Source: UBA5078 sp040384465 (lineage in GTDB: Bacteria; Pseudomonadota; Gammaproteobacteria; Pseudomonadales; Pseudohongiellaceae). Taken from it: a stretch of DNA of 64,000 nucleotides. Made by a program: the position numbers and the translations under genes. The DNA is taken from NCBI GenBank assembly GCA_040384465.1, contig JAZKJF010000002.1, forward strand, positions 219,305 through 283,304. Reading direction: 5' to 3'. The notes below the pieces were generated by a model. That model searched no databases, was not told where the DNA came from, and worked only from the letters and a program-made list of their open reading frames with translations. Shown here in pieces: positions 61,425 through 64,000 of this stretch (position 1 is its first letter; each line of letters opens with the position of its first letter).

Positions 61425-62723
61425 TCAATGTCGTGACTCCAGCCAGTCTTCCGTGAAGCTCACGTGTTTGATGAAGCTGTTGTTCCACGAATACACCAGA
61501 TGGAAAATCCCTTCCCGCGTATGTACCAGATAGGGATACTCATACTCGAACTCACAGCCGCTCTTGCGACACATCCGCTCATCGACCTGCGTCATGAAGC
61601 TGTCCAGAAGCCCATTCCGTTCCCGGCCGCTGGAGGCGATGAACTGTTCGCGCAGCTCGGGCGCGAAACGATTCTCCGGCATGGGTGCGCCCTGCGGGTC
61701 GGGAGACTCGTCCAGATCGATCAGCAGGTCCCATTTCTCCATCTTCAGGTCGGTCTCGTAAAGGCTGAGTCGGAAACGCCCCTCGCGCAGATTGTTCAGT
61801 GCCACTAGCAATGTGTTGCGATGTGTCAGCGCAGCTGCCAGCGAGGAGTTGGGGTTGAAAGGCTGCAAGGGCACCGGCGTGCTCCAGGTGCGGCCGGCGT
61901 CCTCGGTAGTGCTGGCCAGGACGCGGTGATGCTGGTTACCGGCGTAGCGCATCATCGCCACAGCGCTGCTCGGGCCGGTCGGCACCACGGAAGGTTGCAG
62001 CGAATGGTTGCCACGACTAATGCGGATTTTGTCGATGACTTCACCGTTGGGAGACAGGTAGAGGTACTCGGCAAACTTGCCGATGAACTCATGATAAACG
62101 GGGAGCCCGATGGAGCCATCTTCATGGAACACCGGGGCACTGCGTACCAGTGTGCTGATGTTGAAGAAAGGCGACGTGATCAGCGGGCGCGGTGTGGACC
62201 AGCTTTCGCCCATGTCCTCGGACACCATCGCGTTGATGGAGCTGCCCCCCCAGCCACCGACTGACACGGCGACGTAAAACAACCAGAGGCGCTGATCCGG
62301 CGCCAGTGCAATCACCGGATTGCCCAGCTTGCGGATATAGCGGTTGACGCCCTGCTGCGTTGATTCCCGCGTCGCCAGCACCTCTTCTTTATCCCACTTC
62401 TCGCTGGCAGTGTCGAAACGGGCGCTGCGGATTTGCACGTCGCGCGCGCCCTCTCGTGATCCAGCAAACCAGACGCTGATCAACGTGTTTTCCGAGAGCT
62501 GGGTCAGCGCGGCGGAGTGCACGTAATCGTCTGTGTCCGACGAGGCGAAACTGTTGACGAAAGGCGAGCTGGGCGAGAGTTCGAGAGTGTTGGGGACGCT
62601 GTCCTGCGTGACGAACGGCGCGGGCGTCACGGCCGGGTGGGTGACCCAGGCGGAGACAAAAACTGCGGCTACTGCGGACGTTAGCAGCAGACTTCTGACC
62701 ATGGCATGACGGCGCAGAGACAC
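61425..62723 (-). CDS. Sialidase-like (BNR/Asp-box) exported protein
   Basis: The 432-residue product has a signal peptide or anchor (MVRSLLLTSAVAAVFVSAWV). A six-bladed beta-propeller with Asp boxes follows (SEDMGESWSTP and TEDAGRTWSTP are clear). LISVWFAGSREGARDVQIRS and NHSLQPSVVPTGPSSAVAMM correspond to active-site blades of exo-sialidase-like proteins (sialidase_2 type, common in marine bacteria). Not all of the sialidase Arg triad is evident, so it could be another glycosidase or a binding protein. GTG 62723 has AGGTG 8 bases before; an ATG at 62702 gives a cleaner signal peptide. Confidence 0.85.
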   Translation of the reverse strand: MSLRRHAMVRSLLLTSAVAAVFVSAWVTHPAVTPAPFVTQDSVPNTLELSPSSPFVNSFASSDTDDYVHSAALTQLSENTLISVWFAGSREGARDVQIRSARFDTASEKWDKEEVLATRESTQQGVNRYIRKLGNPVIALAPDQRLWLFYVAVSVGGWGGSSINAMVSEDMGESWSTPRPLITSPFFNISTLVRSAPVFHEDGSIGLPVYHEFIGKFAEYLYLSPNGEVIDKIRISRGNHSLQPSVVPTGPSSAVAMMRYAGNQHHRVLASTTEDAGRTWSTPVPLQPFNPNSSLAAALTHRNTLLVALNNLREGRFRLSLYETDLKMEKWDLLIDLDESPDPQGAPMPENRFAPELREQFIASSGRERNGLLDSFMTQVDERMCRKSGCEFEYEYPYLVHTREGIFHLVYSWNNSFIKHVSFTEDWLESRH

Positions 62724-62852
62724 TGGTTATTCACCTGTTTTTCTTGTTTTTTGTGACCCTGTTCTCATTTCTTCCGGAACAGCTGCAGACCGAGAATAGC
62801 TGAGGCAATTCGCTGCGTCTAGCTCCGTCGCTGTTTCGATTCTAATGCCTTT

Positions 62853-62898
62853 ATATTACCCGGGTAATATTGACGCAATAATATTATCCGGGTAAATT
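62853..62898 (+). promoter_or_regulatory. Pair of TTACCCGGGTAA-type palindromic operators
   Basis: ATATTACCCGGGTAATAT at 62853-62870 is a perfect 18-bp palindrome. ATATTATCCGGGTAAATT at 62881-62898 is a second, slightly imperfect copy, 28 bases centre to centre. They overlap the -35 and the spacer/-10 of the promoter at 62870-62898, an arrangement for repression by a dimeric regulator (TetR/MarR-like). No regulator gene is adjacent. Confidence 0.8.
62870..62898 (+). promoter_or_regulatory. Promoter of the DUF2239 gene
   Basis: TTGACG (62870-62875) and TAAATT (62893-62898) are 17 bases apart, 31 bases before the ATG at 62929. Both hexamers lie within the operator pair. Confidence 0.6.
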
Positions 62899-62928
62899 GC
62901 AAGCCTCTTACCACTGCACAGGCTAAAC

Positions 62929-63564
62929 ATGATGAACTGGCACACCCGAACCCCCACCATCGCCTTCCAGGGCTACACCCGAATCGCGGCGGGCGATCTG
63001 CGCGACGTCGCACTGGCATGCAGGCACTATCTGGACACGACGGCAGACGCCACGCTGTTGCTGCTGAATGCCGTGAGCAGCGAGCAGATCGAAGTGGACT
63101 TTCGCGGTTCACCCACGGACGTTGCAGACCGATTGCAGGAGGCGGTTATTGCACCTGAGGAAGTCATGGAAGACGAGCAGGCCGCCCCGACTGGTCCCGG
63201 CCGTCCACGTCTGGGTGTGGTGGCCCGTGAAGTCACGCTGTTACCGAGGCATTGGGAGTGGCTGAAAACCCAGCCTGGGGGGGCGTCGGTGGCGTTGCGC
63301 AAGTTGGTGGAAAGTGCCCGCCGGGAGAGTGCCGAGAAGGATCGACAGCGCGCGGCGCAGAACGCCGCTTATCGATTCATCTCAATAGTGGCGAGTTCAC
63401 TACCCGGCTTCGAAGAAGCATCCCGAGCGCTGTTCGCCTCCGACGCTGCAGGTTTCCAGTGCGAGACTGAGGCGTGGCCTGTTGATGTGCGCAGTCATGC
63501 TCGGGGGTTGGTTTCTCAGTGGTTAGAGCTGCGTGATGGTGCGAGTGGCGGTGACACGCCGTGA
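62929..63564 (+). CDS. DUF2239 family protein
   Basis: The 211-residue cytoplasmic protein carries the DUF2239 signature GPGRPRLGVVAREVTLLPRH, then WEWLKTQPGGASVALRKLVE in the middle, and a second block AQNAAYRFISIVASSLPGFE towards the end. The N-terminal part (TIAFQGYTRIAAGDLRDVAL) is a small mixed domain. Biochemical function is unknown; the central part looks DNA- or protein-binding (RPRLGVVAREVTLL resembles transcriptional-regulator-like segments). Expression is probably controlled through the paired operators upstream. Its last codons and stop (GASGGDTP and TGA) form the left arm and first core bases of palindromic element 3, so the C-terminus was likely fixed by that element. Confidence 0.9.
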   Translation: MMNWHTRTPTIAFQGYTRIAAGDLRDVALACRHYLDTTADATLLLLNAVSSEQIEVDFRGSPTDVADRLQEAVIAPEEVMEDEQAAPTGPGRPRLGVVAREVTLLPRHWEWLKTQPGGASVALRKLVESARRESAEKDRQRAAQNAAYRFISIVASSLPGFEEASRALFASDAAGFQCETEAWPVDVRSHARGLVSQWLELRDGASGGDTP

Positions 63565-63644
63565 ACCCATCCATGCCCCCTTCGAGGATAAAGGGGCTAG
63601 CTTTCGCCATCCATGGCTCAAGACGGTCACCGCCACTCGCACCA
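63537..63644. repeat. Palindromic element copy 3 (19-bp perfect arms, one arm coding)
   Basis: Arms 63537-63555 and 63626-63644 are exact reverse complements (19 of 19). The 70-base centre starts ACGCCGTGAACCCATCCATG, contains GGGGCTAG and GCCATCCATGGC, and ends ACG. It additionally holds a small hairpin (CCCCTT and AAGGGG type) not seen in copies 1 and 2. The left arm lies within the DUF2239 coding region. Confidence 0.9.
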
Positions 63645-63832
63645 CCACACTGCTCCCGCAGGCTGTGCCAGCTCAACGGTCACCACTGCCCGCCCCGGCA
63701 TCCCACTCCCGCAGCCTTGTGCCGGTTCAAGCATAGGGGGAGCCCACGCCAGCATCGCCATCCGGTAGCACTGTCTCAGTTCAAGCATAAGCACAGAGGC
63801 TCGCCACAGGACATCGGGCACAGTGGTGAGTG
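63616..63832 (+). repeat. Degenerate 54-bp tandem repeat, about four units
   Basis: GCTCAAGACGGTCACC starts at 63616, GCTCAACGGTCACC at 63671, GTTCAAGCATAG at 63725 and GTTCAAGCATAA at 63779, i.e. spacings of 55, 54 and 54. Units one and two are closest (both continue to CCCGCAG and GTGCC); units three and four resemble each other. The first unit overlaps the right part of palindromic element 3. Confidence 0.55.
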
Positions 63833-63960
63833 ATGAATCGCCCCATCAGCTCTGAAGCAGCAACAGACTGCAGGTCAGCGTATTGATGAGACATATCCAC
63901 CCGCTGTTACGGTGTTGCACGGCCCAGCAGGAGTGGGGTGTCGGTGTGGGCAGGCGCGAC

Positions 63961-64000
63961 CGTCTTGAGCCATGGATGGCGAAAGCGAGCCCCCATGGAT
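63961..64000 (-). repeat. Palindromic element copy 4 (partial, cut by window end)
   Basis: The minus strand reads ATCCATGGGGGCTCG, then GCCATCCATGGC and CAAGACG, the same core as in copy 3. The bases just left (to 63960, ...GGCGCGAC) should be one arm; the other would lie beyond the window. Confidence 0.75.

Larger units (their letters stand above)
63565..64000. other. Non-coding end of window: palindromic elements and degenerate repeats
   Basis: These 436 bases hold no gene that I can support; the open frames present follow the repeats. They contain most of palindromic element 3, about four units of a 54-bp degenerate tandem repeat, and the start of a fourth palindromic element. Confidence 0.7.

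Noticed and set aside
63561..63833. Small coding frames across the right-end repeats (RFKHRGSP-like repeats)
   Set aside because: The frames follow the degenerate DNA repeat and palindromic element; no ribosome site or domain.

Overview
The window is GC-rich chromosome of a Gram-negative bacterium, most likely a gammaproteobacterium near Pseudomonadales/Cellvibrionales. The reasons are a Pseudomonas-like lipooligosaccharide core cluster (glnE, waaF, waaC, waaG, waaP, further kinase, carbamoyltransferase), hldE, waaA, a 67K-type sppA, the DUF2868/DUF3482 pair, and REP palindromes of the GTRGGAGC type. A run of 10 N at 32818-32827 shows it is a scaffolded assembly. I see no rRNA, tRNA or CRISPR array.

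Left part (1-7676). The end of a probable SUMF1/FGE-type gene is followed by a tightly overlapping operon: small exported protein, ExbB/TolQ/MotA-like channel, a large protein with an actin-like and FHA-like look, and two VWA proteins. The VWA proteins' single N-terminal membrane helix carries the Asp signature of ExbD/TolR. This reads as an ion-driven stator complex whose B subunits carry von Willebrand A domains, and it is the best candidate here for a poorly described system. Two lipoproteins and an M48 lipoprotein protease follow.

Accessory region (7.7-17.9 kb). It is bounded by two identical REP sequences in inverted orientation. It holds a FitAB/VapBC-like toxin-antitoxin pair, a mazF-like remnant, a PQQ dehydrogenase without visible signal peptide, an AlbA_2 protein with seven exact 21-bp repeats, a lone ccdA, a vapB with vapC cut after 18 codons, and then a run of minus-strand cassettes (brnTA, GNAT+HAD, small membrane protein, PaiB-like, FRG-domain protein) separated by attC-like sites. 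I interpret that run as an integron cassette array without an integrase in view (CALIN type).

Core region (17.9-62.7 kb). uup and a PilB/GspE-type ATPase diverge around two large palindromic elements. glnE and the LOS core genes follow; waaF contains an in-frame REP doublet. Convergent to these are an ArnT/PMT-like membrane protein, an LpxL-type acyltransferase and a CPA2 antiporter. Then come an SDR enzyme, a TonB-like proline-rich protein, hldE, sppA, an aldo/keto reductase, an FAD oxidoreductase, waaA, a beta-barrel-like protein, pepQ, a cupin, a GST, lepB, tesB, a GAF-GGDEF protein with DUF2868/DUF3482 partners, a DUF486 protein, an SGNH hydrolase, hemH, an LTA-synthase-like sulfatase-fold enzyme, a membrane protein and a sialidase-like secreted protein. 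REP elements sit at three convergent gene junctions.

Right end (62.7-64.0 kb). A DUF2239 gene lies behind a promoter overlapped by two TTACCCGGGTAA-like operators. Its 3' end forms one arm of a third palindromic element. A run of about 54-bp degenerate repeats and a partial fourth copy of the element end the window. This palindromic family (conserved core, arms different in every copy) is the most striking non-coding signal.
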